The notes under the pieces: model-generated
What the model was told of the DNA's origin: nothing
The model's database searches: none
The model's input: only the letters and a program-made list of their open reading frames with translations
Shown here: positions 1 through 14,193 of the stretch, in pieces
How positions within the stretch are numbered: the stretch's first letter is position 1
Layout of the letters: each line of letters starts with the position of its first letter
Translations under genes and position numbers: made by a program
Assembly: GCF_007655135.1 (NCBI RefSeq)
Contig: NC_045130.1
Location: 14,198,001-14,262,000 of the forward strand
DNA length: 64,000 nucleotides
DNA from: Punica granatum
Lineage: Eukaryota; Streptophyta; Magnoliopsida; Myrtales; Lythraceae
Direction: 5' to 3'

Positions 1-320
1 GGAGGCGAATTGGCGGATTATGGGGAGAAGGGCGGTGAAGAGGCTATCGGTGGACTCGTCGGAGGTGAGGGAGAGAAAAGAGGAGGAAGGAAAGAAGAAG
101 AGGAGGGCAAGGAGCAGCTCAGAGATCAGTAACTTTACCTTTCATTTTTTTTCGAGTACTATGTATGCAGGAATTGAAACCAAAATCTATTTTCACCGAT
201 TCTTTATTTTAATATCCGAACCCTACCTTATTTTCAATACGAGCTATTCGGACCTTACCATAACATAAAGGTTTCGACCAGTTCCGGGTATACTCAGTAC
301 CTGTGCACACCCCTACTTAG
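1..320. other. Left window edge, no gene called
   Basis: The first 120 bases are purine-rich with many GAA/GAG/AGG triplets, unlike the AT-rich DNA that follows. A short open frame from 20 encodes a Lys/Arg/Glu/Ser-rich peptide that then becomes hydrophobic and ends at 268. It could be the edge of an exon cut by the window, but there is no recognisable domain and no clear splice site. The segmental duplication starts at about 321. Confidence 0.3.
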
Positions 321-1389
321 AAGGAAGAAAAGCCGTTATTGACTGCAAATAATGACCGATTAAGCTGAGCTGAGATGATCTGATGAGCGTCCATCAGAAA
401 GAGACACATGGGGCCCCTCTAACTTGTCTCTCCATGTTATTGAGCTAATTCTATCAGTGAATAAATAAATAAATAAATTATCGTGTTCGACTAAATTAAC
501 CTTTTAAATTAATCTTATTAATTAATTTTTTTTTGTGCATTCTGATATCCGGAAGACAACGGATTTCGAGTAATCCAATTCGAGCAGAGCCGACCCACTA
601 AGAAGTAGAACTCTCCTAAGGATTTTAGGTTAACTTTTTAGATTCGACTGTTCGGAGCATTAGAAAATTTCACATGGTATCATATAGCTGATTTCATATA
701 CGGCGCACACATTTGCCCACTATTTAATAAAATTCCACGCAATGGGCATTCAGATATTCCAACCCAAACGTAAAGGAGAGTATTAGTAAATAGATAAATA
801 AATCACGCCATATTTAATACGATTAATTTTCTAAATTAGACGATTGTGATAATTTGGAAATCTCACAACTTCCATGTGAAAAGCGCTAATCGATAAGATA
901 GAAATGAAATCCGTCTCAATATATATGTAAATTAGAAAATTACTATGTGTATATATATTGGGAAAAAGAAATTCTTACATGATCCTATATCATAGTGATA
1001 TGAACAACTAATAAAACTTTAACAATCAGTAAAAAGTGATGAGACGATGTTACGTGGTTGATGTTAATTAATTAATTAATTTATGATCATTTAACCGGTA
1101 CTTTTGTTTATATGGCAATTGGTAATGATAAGCCGCATTTTAATTGAGTAAAAAATTTCATATTCCAACTAAAATATATTAAATTTTGGTGCTTCTCAGG
1201 TCAAAATTTTCACTTTCCAGTTAAAATAAGTCAAATTCTTTACACTTGACGGTGAGGTTCTTCCTTCACTATGAAATGACGCTATGTTTTTCTTTTTAAA
1301 ACTCAGATCCCTCGTTGAAAAGTGATAACTGATCAATAATAATTCACAAGCAACAGGCAGTCATTAGCATTGGCCATCAATAAATTTTT

Positions 1390-1960
1390 TCTTTTTGGGA
1401 TAAGTAGTAAACTTTATTAAGAACTCAGAAAATGTACACAATGATCTACATATCCAAGTAACAGCCCTTCAAACAATAGCAACAACGGTGGAAATCTCAC
1501 GTTGATATAGCCTCTTGTTAATATTCGATCTAGCCAGATATGGTAGACGTAACTAGTCTATAGTAGCTTGGAGATAAAAACATCCAGCATCCTCAAACAT
1601 AGAGGATACGCACAGTGTAAACTCCCTATAGTGTTCAAGAAAAAAAAGTGAATAAAGTTTATATATGATATGAATGAAAAATAGGACGTTATATTTACTT
1701 GGAAACTCTATTGAGAGGATTAAACTGAACATACGAGTAACAGTGCAGGGAAAGAACGCATGTTTTCTAAACTCCTCCACTTGATGACAAAATTCACATT
1801 CCACAGAATTTACACGCAGTCCCCATCCCAAGGAACCTTAGCTGGGTTTGGCCTAAGTCTCAAGCAGGGACGACCCAGGATATTGATCAGAGTGGGCCGA
1901 GTTCTTAGGCGAGGCAAAAGGAAATGCAATTTTGCCGAATTATGGAAGTGAATATAAATA
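1390..1960 (-). mobile_element. LINE retrotransposon 3' remnant (segmental copy 1)
   Basis: Read on the minus strand, the open frame 1831-1553 contains a Cys-x2-Cys followed by His and Cys (residues CEFCHQVEEFRKHAFFPC). This resembles the zinc-binding domain after plant LINE reverse transcriptases (zf-RVT). Further along in another frame is YHIWLDR, like the YxIWxERN motif near the end of LINE ORF2. The fragment ends toward 1390 in an AATAAAG...AAAAAG-like tail typical of plant LINEs. Stops and frameshifts make it a dead 5'-truncated copy. The counterpart in segmental copy 2 is at about 15690-16235, so the insertion predates the duplication. Confidence 0.6.
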
Positions 1961-2579
1961 ATTTCATTAAAAATTAAAGAAAAATTAATAATTTTTCATA
2001 TGACGTTAAAATTTTAAGAGGATGGTTGTTCATGCCTCCTCTTGGTCCATCTCTGCTACCAAGCACTAGCTGTTGTGATCATACCGCTCTTGGGAGGAAT
2101 TTAGATCAACTCATCTCGATTTCAGATTTGAATGTTCTGTAGCTTGAATTAGTGGTGCCTCTGGATCAAATGATCGAAGCCGTTTCCCCTTCCCACTCCT
2201 CACCACAATATCAGATTTAGGAACACTGCGAAACACCACAGTGCTCTTGAACAGTAATCAATCAGGGGATCAACTGGGAGCCAACCAAGGATCGAACCTG
2301 AAGGTGATTTTCTTCCACGTTTCAACCCGACAAGTAACCAGAGGCATCATTAATTGCCTCAATTGAAGGATCTTCCTTTGACTAGATATTTATGAGTCTA
2401 AGCAACCCATATAAACAGTTAAACACCATTATTAATAAAATTAATTTAAAAACGGCCCGCATTATCAACAATTTCCCTTTTTCTCTATTTACGAAAGAGA
2501 ACCAAGCTTTTTTTTTTGTTGGTTACATGTATTTTATTTAATGATCTAAAAAATTAATGATAACGTCTTCTTCTTTTTT

Positions 2580-2715
2580 CCGGTTATAAGGGAGGTTCAT
2601 AAGTCTAATATAATAAAATGAAAATCTTAAAATAAAGGGGTACGAATAATCATACTGAATATCAAATCTAAAACTTTTTAATTATCAAATAAAGCCATGT
2701 ATTATTGAATTACAC
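2580..2715 (-). repeat. tRNA-derived SINE-like repeat (family 1)
   Basis: On the minus strand this repeat has a tRNA-like head with a degenerate B box and a tail ending in a CTTATAACCG-type motif. It belongs to a dispersed family also seen, mostly on the minus strand, at about 10083-10215, 16843-16980, 26345-26490, 27709-27855 and 40510-40660. The copy at 16843 is its segmental-duplication partner. Confidence 0.45.
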
Positions 2716-2879
2716 TCTCTTTAATCACGTCTTCCTTGGGTTATGGCCAGTAGGGGCAAAATTTCTTAGGACAATGGGGTCCTTGCAAGATGGAGTTTGT
2801 ATCATCTGGGGTCCTTGCCTCTTTTTTTTTTTTTTTTTCTTTTCTTTTCTTTTTAAATCTCCTAGATACCTGACAAAAG

Positions 2880-3070
2880 AAATTTGCATTGGTTGGGTTC
2901 TTTATACATCAATTAAATCCTGTATACATCACGTAGTTCTTTTTATACAATAATTTGGTTCTTTTATATTAATTAGGTCAATGTATACATCAATTTAGTC
3001 CTTAACTATATCAATTAGGTTCTTGAAATATCAATTTGATCCCTCTATTGATATTAGGCGTTGGCTGTGT
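2880..3070. repeat. Short degenerate tandem motif
   Basis: Irregular repeats of a TATACATCAATTAGGTCC-like unit, about 20-30 bases long, run for about 190 bases. The same block is present in segmental copy 2 at about 17130-17280. Function unknown; it is probably part of an old transposon. Confidence 0.4.
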
Positions 3071-3580
3071 TAATTCCAAAGATTTTTGCATCAATTACCT
3101 TTTCATTTGTTTTTCATGCATATTCATAAGCTGAACCCCTAATTTCATACATTTACATTTGACCTCAATTTCCTTCTCTCATTTCGACAGGAATAAGAAT
3201 AGAGAGACAGAGAGAGTTGGGGTCAATTCAAAAATAAAATATTAGGATGTGGTCGATTTGAAAAGGAGATACTTTTTATGGTCAAAAGACTATTTATTCA
3301 AATAGGTCCCTCTCCAATAAGTTGTTTGCAGATAGGGACCTGTCCAGCTTAATGGATGTTTAGGAGGGGCCTCAGCCTCCCTTATGGACCAGATGATGAA
3401 GACTGAAGACAAATCGGAACACGTTGGTGGAAGATGAGGCAGGGAAAAAATAATAAAACAAATAATCAAATTGTCAAATATCAACAATCTTACTCTATAA
3501 GAAACAAGCAAGTGAGATGGATTTAAATGAACATAGTCGATTGTAAAACGCAACATAATTAATTGGAGCCAAGAATTTTA

Positions 3581-3822
3581 GTGTGTTTAGTTTTAGAATT
3601 AAATATAATTGAATTTTGATTTTAATTAGGTTGTAATAATTGTTATTATGAGAAAAAATGTGAAAAAGTAATGAATAGTTGAGAGAATTAGTATTAAAAA
3701 TTGAATTAAATGATTAAAAAAATTGAAAAAAAAGAAAAAAAATAATTGTATTGTTGATTTTTATTATATAGTGAATAGATTTAAAAGTTAAAGTTAAAAA
3801 TCGATCGTAAAACCAAACGGGT
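3581..3822. mobile_element. MITE present only in segmental copy 1
   Basis: AT-rich element beginning GTGTGTTTAG and ending CCAAACGGGTTA, with loosely inverted ends of the GTGTTTGG type. The matching site in segmental copy 2 (about 17930) reads continuously without it, so it inserted after the duplication or was cleanly lost from copy 2. A flanking TTA on both sides is compatible with a 3-bp target duplication. Its body (AATTGAATTTTGATTTTAATT, TGAATAGTTGAGAGAATT) matches the elements at 27313, 38874 and 48951. Confidence 0.7.
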
Positions 3823-3989
3823 TATTAGGGCGCAGTCAATTGTATTGCACTTTTACAATAGACTCTGTTTATTTAGATTCTCGAATTGTACTGGACCGGA
3901 TCGAATAAGCTTCCCATCTGTCAAGACCTAATTGCCCATTTCCTCCGGAGGGGGCCACTGCATAATTTGGGCCAAAATTGGGAAATTGA

Positions 3990-3997
3990 TGACGTCG
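3990..3997 (+). promoter_or_regulatory. TGACG (as-1/TGA-type) element upstream of OPR copy 1
   Basis: TGACGTCG, about 275 bp upstream of the TATA box. The core TGACG is the binding site of TGA bZIP factors, which are known to mediate oxylipin, xenobiotic and salicylate induction of plant detoxification genes including OPR1. The element and its surroundings are conserved in copy 2 at 18095-18102. Binding is inferred. Confidence 0.45.
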
Positions 3998-4265
3998 GTG
4001 GTCAGATGCCGACAGTGAACAAACGTCTTTGCATGCGTAATCCGACGCTCTAAGGTCGAAAATAAAATATTTAAAATGTTTGAAAAAGATAAAATAAAAG
4101 AGTCAAAGAAAGAGGGTCGGGTCAGCGAATCCGCCCTGTTGTGTTGCTTCTCACTTTCTCTCCACCCTCCAGGGCCACTACTCCATCCTCTGTCTCGGCC
4201 GCCATAAAAATGGAACCTTCTTGTTCGGCTCCTTTATGGTCCATCCGGCAGTGGCGTCAATGTCC

Positions 4266-4273
4266 TATAAATA
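4266..4273 (+). promoter_or_regulatory. TATA box of OPR copy 1
   Basis: TATAAATA, 107 bases before the ATG at 4373. The same spacing is seen in copy 2 (18384 to 18491). This supports a 5' UTR of about 75 bases. Confidence 0.75.
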
Positions 4274-4372
4274 TTCCCATTGTTGGGCATCTTCCTCCTC
4301 CATCATTTCCTTGTCTCTCCAAATCTGGAATAGAAGCAGTGAAGTTGAAACATCCCCCGCAAAAACGCTAAC

Positions 4373-7345
<2,973 letters not shown>

Positions 7346-7607
7346 GTTTCCACATGTCACTGATCGATGATTTATACTTCTTTTCTGGGTAAGCCTGCTA
7401 TCAAAATGAAAAGTGTTGGCACTGTGCAATCTAGGAAAATCATAGGGGAAGCTAACCAAGGAGTATGCCGATTGTTTGTTTAAGGGCAGGTATTTACGGT
7501 GAGATTGTAATGTTCTGGTGTTTGGCAAGAACCATCAGCGGTTCCTATGTGTCAAACTCGTATGATTTCTTGCGACTTGTGACGACTTTGGGATGTGCGA
7601 TATTGGC

Positions 7608-7613
7608 AATAAA
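7608..7613 (+). terminator. Polyadenylation signal of OPR copy 1
   Basis: AATAAA about 263 bases past the stop, followed by T/G-rich sequence. It is conserved in copy 2 at 21787-21792. Confidence 0.6.
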
Positions 7614-10082
7614 GATTGTCTGATTGATTTAAAAGTTCTGCAGTTAGCTTTCTGTAATGTTAAAATACGGGAGTTTCTCATCAGCAATTATGTTCATAAC
7701 CCGGAGTTCTACAGACATAACCATGGAGTAAACCGATTTTTTTTTTCTTTCCTGTTAATTAAGCGAGAAATTCCGTCTTAATAGATAATATTCCTCATAG
7801 CACACCATTTTATGAATCTTTTGTAAATATATAATGTTCGAGTGAAGCGGCATCCTTCGGGTGTGTGGAATGTCCAAAAGACCCTCCATCAAATCAAGCT
7901 TATAAATTGCTAATCCTCTGCAAATTACGCTAGATCACAACACTGAAAAATCGATTATACGACAACTATATTTATACCATAATAAGGGACGATTTCCTGG
8001 AGAGACCGGGACAAATTTGCCTGTCCCATCCGGACAAAGCTCTTCGAGGATAGACAGGGGCAGAGTCATAGAGTCATGTCAATTGATATGAAAAGCATAA
8101 CGAACAGCAAAACCATTGGAGTCTCCTTTATTTACATCAGGGCACTTTGTGTTGGAACATCGGCTTAATGTAATGTACTAATTAAAATTTTGGAATAAAG
8201 CGTATGTCTCCCTCCAGGGAATCTCTAGGATTTGATTGGCTGTGGGCAGATTAGTTATTCTACTTTTCTCTTCTTTAAATATTCTTTTAAGTTACTTGTT
8301 ATTAATTCGGATTAAGAAGATAATAATTGAGAAGTAAGATTAATTTGATGGCGGGGTGTAAGTGTACCGGCATGTATCCTCACTCGATATCAAGAAGTTT
8401 CGGTTTTGCTCGCGCCGGTGAAATTTTTCGTACCTGCTGATTTTCTCTATCATTTACTAGGTATGAATCTCTCTAATAATTGAAAAAAAAGGGAAGATAA
8501 TAACTATGGGAACAACCCAAATTGATGCTTTTAATTGGGGTTCCGATGATTCTTTCATGGATAACCACAGCCTGATTAAATGAGTATATATTTTGCATGA
8601 TTTGACGTCTCTTAATTAATTTAATCTAAATAGATTTAATTAATATGATATCTCCATCTTCATTTGTGTGAAGCAAATTCTGTCTTAATTAAGGATATCT
8701 AATTCTAATCTATAGCGTGGAATCTAATTGAATGAAAGCATGACATGGCTTTGCGTGATTATGAAAAATGAGGCTCAGAACAAACATCATCTTCCTCTCA
8801 TATTCTTGATTAGATATTATATATTTATAATTTAAATCTGCCCCTTATCCATGAAGCCGTATATGTGTTTCATGTTTGGTTTTGATTGATTTGAGAGATC
8901 ATAGGAATAATATAATCTTTTTTAATTTTTAATCCTATCTAAGAGGGACAAAGGGTGAGGGTTAAGAGCGCCCGTCGAAGAACAAATGACGTGTATTCGA
9001 GAAAGTTATTAGGATTCGGAAATTCTATAATCACTTTTTGTACTGATTATAATTTCTACATGCAAATTGAACGTGAAGTTGGCATAAAAAACTGTGAAAT
9101 CGACATAAAATAATCATGAATCCACTGCTTGAGCTGATCCGATTGCTCTTCGTGAGAAGCAATGGCCAAAGCAGGAATATTAATCACAGAATAATCTCCA
9201 TTAATTAAGAGCGATCATTTCAGTGCGAGCTTTCCAACTTATATAAATAGGAGCGAAATCGAGAAAAAGAAGGACCATATATTTCTCTTTATTTTTCCTC
9301 TCTTTCTCCTATCTGAATGGACGATTTAAGATTAGATGAAGTGACAATTTGAAAGATCTGATTGTTAGATCATCAAGTAATGAAGTGATTATATAATTTC
9401 CTTTTAGTTTGATTTGATTAACTGTCTTTTATTTTTAATTAATGAACTGTTTATATGCCATTATATATATATATATAAAGAAATGATTACAAGTCGCTAT
9501 TTGGACCATGGGGCGAGTGAGGTACGTTTTAATACATAGGTCGCGTTTTTTTTTTCCCCTTCTGTTCTAACATGACAAAGACATCTTTTCTTGAAAGAAA
9601 AATCACAACTTAAAATGTAGCTACCGTAACTATACCTATATATTTTACCAAAACTGGTCTCAACTCTTTCATGGAATTTCAAATTCACAGAAGGGGAAGC
9701 TGACCAATTTATGCCATCAGTCTATATATAGAAATGGAAGAGAGAAGGTCCCGAGTTCCCCTTCATATATATAGATCTTTTCAAAAAGAAAAGGGTGCCT
9801 TTGAACATCGTTTTATGAATTATGAAAAATATTGTTTAGAGCAATGAGATTCACTTTTCATCTGAAATTAAGAGATTTTAATTCACCAAATAAAATAGAG
9901 ATTTTGCTTTTAATTCTCAGCAATAGAGCTCCCTATACGCTTCATTAAATCTTCTTATAAAAAAGATAAAGAAGCAATATCAGTAGTCTCACCATGATAA
10001 TTGAACTTGGAATTTCTAACTTATCATGCAAATAATATATTATTGTATTGCATTGTCTTTCTCATCTAATCATAGATTTTTT
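7614..10082. other. Intergenic DNA downstream of OPR copy 1
   Basis: AT-rich sequence closely matched in segmental copy 2 (21793 onward), with a break at about 9620 where copy 2 carries its extra 3.15-kb block. No open frame has family features. A (TA)n tract lies at about 9463-9477. I see no gene here. Confidence 0.6.
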
Positions 10083-10215
10083 TTTTGGTTATAAAAGAGA
10101 ACCATGAGTGTAGTACAAATAGAAATCTTAATAACTAATAAAGGGGTACAAGTAGTCCTACAACGAGTATCGAATCTGGAACTTTTTGATTATTAGACGA
10201 AAGCATACCTTTTGA
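10083..10215 (-). repeat. tRNA-derived SINE-like repeat (family 1)
   Basis: Minus-strand reading shows a B-box-like core CCAGATTCGATACTCG followed by a conserved body and a tail ending near the oligo-T at 10078. Its segmental partner is at 27709-27855. It is joined on its right to the foldback element at about 10205. Confidence 0.5.
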
Positions 10216-11055
10216 TGACGGGGAAAAAGACATTTTTAATCTTATAAGTTTGGTCTTCAGTCATTTTTGGTTAAGTTTTAAAAGTGCCGCATGAGTCATA
10301 TACATTTGCTCTGTAAAGCAATTTTGGTCCATTCGGTGACTAGACGGTAATGGATGCTGACATAAACACTGTCGTTAAATAAAGGCCATGCAACAATTTC
10401 TTAATGGCTTGAACTTTAAAATTAAGGGAAAAATCAAAATATAAAATAAAATAATGAAAAATTAATAAAATATTTAATCTTAAAACAGAAAATTAAAAAA
10501 TAAAAAATGATCTAGCCCCGATAAGGGGCTAGGATAGGTGTCGACAGGAGTGGGGGCCCTGCTGACGCCCCCACTTCCCCTGGATGAGGTCACCAACGAA
10601 TTCTAAGGTAGCTGGCCACCTCATCTTGGAGGTGGGGGCGTCAGCAAGGCCCCGGACGCCCCCACCCCCAAAATCACGGCAAAGATCTGAGGTTGATCTT
10701 GGGCATGATTCCACCCTCGGTGACGTGCAACTCAGCCTCGACAAGGGGCTAAGTCTCTTTAATTCTTTTTTTATTTTTTATTTTTCCTGTTTTTAATTTA
10801 ATTTTCATTATTCTATTCTTATTTTTTGATTTTCTTTTAGATTTTAAATTTTAGCCAATAAGAGATTGCCATGTGGCCTTATTTAACTATGTTAGTGTGG
10901 TGTCCACATTAGTATCTGTTGCTGTTCGGTCATGGAAAGGACCAAAAGTGTCTTACGAAGCAAACGTAAAGGACTGATTTGGCACTTTTAAAACTTAGAG
11001 GACTAAAATTGACTGATGGTCAAATTTATAACACCAAAAATGTATTGTTCCTGTT
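10205..11055. mobile_element. Long-TIR element with GC-rich cargo (segmental copy 1)
   Basis: The left arm (about 10225-10440) and right arm (about 10830-11050) are imperfect inverted complements. Motifs such as AAGTTTTAAAAGTGCC, the TTTGCTCTGTAA/TTTGCTTCGTAA pair and TTTTGGTCC recur on opposite strands. Between them lies an abruptly GC-rich core (about 10515-10750) that is itself partly inverted (GCCCCGATAAGGGGCT near the left, CTCGACAAGGGGCTAA at the right). The layout is that of a non-autonomous foldback or Pack-MULE-like element. The cargo has open frames on both strands but no family I recognise. The partner copy is at about 27850-28680. Confidence 0.6.
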
Positions 11056-11944
11056 TAATAATCTTAGATTTTCTCATCATATATATATATATATATATTT
11101 TATTTATTTTCTTTGAAGGATAATAGTTTCCCATATGAAATTGTTGATGTTGATCTCATTCGGAGTCGCACGTGAAATTAGATTGAAAAATTTTATTTGC
11201 TTATATGATAGATTATAATACAACATACATATATCAGCAAATGCTTAATTTATCGATCGACAACCCACTTTCTAACGTTTCTGATCTAAAAGACGCCTAT
11301 ATACATATACGTATATATATATATATATATTTGACAATTGCAAGCCCGCGATTGCATATTTTCTACCCAAATCTTTTTAAAAAAATTCATACATCATTTT
11401 AAGGTGTATATATATATAACCTTTTTTTTTTTTCTTTTCTCAGGTTAATTAGTAGCATGTGGAGCCTGTGTATATAATGCCGGAGCAAGGGTTTCAAAAT
11501 GCACAGTGAAAAGTAAAAGCTGAACCCAAATTGCAGCCCTTTTTCGTTCCAAAAGTGTGTGACAAATGCAACCTCGGAACTTGGATGTACTTTTCTTTGA
11601 TAGATCGGAGCTTGGATCTACTACGCGATATACGTTTGCAAACCTAGCTATAATATTTTTTTGATAAGTAACCTAGCTATAACATTTTATATGTGTCATG
11701 TCGACGAATTGTCAAAAAAGTTTTATCCCCACAAGATAAAAGAAAAGGAAATAGCAAATGGGAATTACGAACAGTTAGAACTCAATCGTACGTCCTTGAA
11801 AGTAATGAAACGGATCATCATCAGATCATGAGTTTGGAGAGGACGAAAGGAAAGGTTTGTAAGCTCCCCTGTATCTGATTAATTGTTAAGCAATTAGAGG
11901 TTTATAGAGACAATTAGTTTTAGATATACGTAACTATAGAAGAA
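11056..11944. other. AT-rich intergenic DNA
   Basis: Contains (TA)n tracts near 11082-11098 and 11312-11330. The rest matches segmental copy 2 at about 28690-29500. No gene visible. Confidence 0.5.
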
Positions 11945-12181
11945 GCCAACAGTGATCAATTGCTTTAGTAAAGAATCCACCCTTTCATGGGAGTAAGCAC
12001 ATTGATATCATGTATCACTCATTAAAAATCGGGTGAAATCCGGGGAGATTGTGCTTGAGTTTTGCAAATCTAAAGATTAAGTTGCTGACATGTTCACGAA
12101 GCCATTGAAGGCAGATATTTTCCTTAAACTGAAGAGATTAATCAGGATGGTAAAGATGAGCTCAGTTTAAGGGAGGCTAGC
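11945..12181 (+). mobile_element. Ty1/Copia retrotransposon pol 3' remnant
   Basis: Translation from about 11972 gives KNPPFHGSKHIDIMYHSLKIG, a stop, then a second stretch containing VADMFTKPLKADIFLKLKRL. This is the end of a Copia RNase H domain, whose family pattern is KNPxFHxRSKHIDxRYH...VADxFTKPL. At least two in-frame stops and a frameshift upstream make it inactive. A purine-rich tract (AAGGGAGG) precedes a TGTTGG at 12182 that looks like the start of a 3' LTR. It is absent from segmental copy 2. Confidence 0.85.
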
Positions 12182-12614
12182 TGTTGGAAGACGAAAAGTT
12201 CATGGGTAATCCAAGATGTAGTGTAGGGTCTTTGAATTCAGATGTATTCTTAGCCATGTAGAACAAATCTAGAAGAAATCGGAGTATAGAAAGTCAATTT
12301 CAGTTTTGAAAATTCTTTGTCCTTTTTGTTCATATGATTTTGCAGTTATTGTCCCTGTTATGTCCAGCCCTCTCAAAAAAGACATCTTGGATTTAGTTAT
12401 GACAAATGGAACTGATATGTCCCCTTATTTCACTTTATTTTCAATTTTTGTATTATACATATGCCTCCTTTATGATCGAAGAAAATTACATTAAAAAGTA
12501 CATACCAAGTTCATAAAAAAAAGTATGCACTGAAGATTGCATTGGCAATACATCTATAGATTAGAGCACATTACAAAATGAATGACTTATACCACCAAAT
12601 TTAAGGAACGTTGG
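12182..12614 (+). mobile_element. Probable 3' LTR of the Copia remnant
   Basis: Starts TGTTGGAAGACG directly after the polypurine-like tract that follows the Copia RNase H end. The right boundary cannot be set because no second LTR is present; it is limited here by the TRIM-like element at 12615. Confidence 0.4.
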
Positions 12615-13373
12615 TGTTGAGAATATTAATTTCACATTGAAAATATAAAAAGATAATCCTGAGTTTATAAGAGGGTCGAGCCTCCCATCCTATCAGCTTG
12701 AGTTTTTAGAATGCATAAGGGCCCAATCCTTATAGGCGCATTGGATGTTTAATATGATATCAGAACCCATATTACGTGTATGCGTGCTCACGTGCGTGTG
12801 TGTAACCACACCATGCTTGGCCCAATATGTCTAAGTGTAGCAAAGAGTGTGTCTCTTGTTAGTGTCACCTCTTACCCGAGCACGGAAGATGAGCTCGGCT
12901 TGAAACCAATTATTGAGAGCGGGTGTTTAAGGACACGTGACAACGTGTAGGCAGAAATAAACACACATTGTATGTGAGGGAGGGTATTAGGATATTTATC
13001 CCACATTAATCAAAATTCCATTACTTATATGAGATTTGGATACCAATACTTATTAGTATGAGCTTTGAAGTGGAAATGTGCTTTCAATATGGTATCAGAG
13101 CTAAGCCCAGACCCCCAATTCAGTGTGTTGATTATGCGACACTTCGCATCTGTGCACTCACGCTATGCATCACTCTACTAGCATGCTGACTTCGCATTTC
13201 ATCCGGTCTCATCCCGGCTATAAATCCACGCTGCGCGTGAAGATGGGTGTTAAGGATTCCTTCAATACCACATTGAAAACATACAAAGATAATCATGAGT
13301 TTATAAGAGGGTCGAGCCTAGCATCCTAAGATATACGGACCAAATCCCTTGTAGGTCCGTTGGATGTTTAATA
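12615..13373 (+). mobile_element. TRIM-like miniature LTR retroelement
   Basis: Two direct repeats with TGTT starts, 12615-12754 and 13248-13373, share TATAAGAGGGTCGAGCCT and both end TTGGATGTTTAATA. Directly after the first is a primer-binding-like TGATATCAGAAC, one base off the TGGTATCAGAGC sequence complementary to initiator tRNA-Met. The element is flanked by a perfect 5-bp duplication GTTGG (12610-12614 and 13374-13378). The total of about 759 bp with no coding sequence fits a TRIM. A second TGGTATCAGAGC (about 13090) and another LTR-like block (about 12970-13090) lie inside, suggesting a nested or chimeric element. Confidence 0.75.
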
Positions 13374-13378
13374 GTTGG

Positions 13379-14190
13379 TTTTAAGTTTACACTTTACTAC
13401 TTAATTATATCTTAATATTTATAAGTTGGACCTATTTCAACAATATACAACTTTTACCTTATACTATTGTTATAATTTATGTTTAAGATTATATCAACAA
13501 CCAAAATCTGTTGGGAAAGATCTATACTCGTACAACTATTGCTAACCTTGAAAATTATTAGTATAGATTTGTTTGGATTATACCATTAACCAAGTGACAG
13601 GTAGCATTAGTTGTACTGGTACATATCTTTCCTAACAGATTTTGGTTGTGAAAATTCTCTAAGTTTAGAACTTTTTAAATTTTAGCGATGTAAGTTTCAC
13701 TTTGGATTTCTTAGTCTTACAATGTTTGCTCCGTCAAACACTTTTGATCCTATTTGTCACCGGCCATTGAGCTGTTGATGTGGACTTCACATAGTCAAAA
13801 TTTTCATAACTGGCCGTTGTCCATTTGATAATATTTTATTGGCAGAATTTAAAAAAGAAAAAAGAAAAAAAGAGAATACCCAACTCCAGCTCTTTCTCTT
13901 TGAAAACGGAGAGGGGAGGTGACTAGATCCGAGACGCGAACTGGTTACGAGTAGGACCAAAAGTATCTTACAAAGCAAGCATTATAAGACTGAAAAAATA
14001 ATAATGAAACTTATAGTACTAAAATTCACGTAAGTCCAAATTTATAGGATTTTCATTGTATTTCTCCGATAATATAAGGTAAACCTGTTGGTATTGGTCC
14101 AACTTATAGCAATGGGATAAGTACAATACAATACAATCCATTTGTAAACTGTAAGCTTAAACAAACGGTCTATAAATTTATTGGTATAAA
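13379..14190. other. Intergenic DNA, end of segmental copy 1
   Basis: AT-rich, with a small transposon-arm-like segment (about 13680-14050) resembling the arms of the element at 10205-11055: repeated TAAGTTTCAC, AAAAGTATCTTACAAAGCAAGC and TAAGACTGAAA motifs. The last 110 bases match 29797-29908. No gene. Confidence 0.5.
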
Positions 14191-14193
14191 CAC

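Noticed and set aside
20..268. Open frame at the left edge encoding a charged peptide
   Set aside because: No domain, no splice or promoter evidence, and the second half reads like random AT-rich translation; mentioned only as undetermined.
1553..1831. 92-aa minus-strand open frame as a gene
   Set aside because: Its Cys/His pattern and context fit the zf-RVT end of a decayed LINE, not a host gene.
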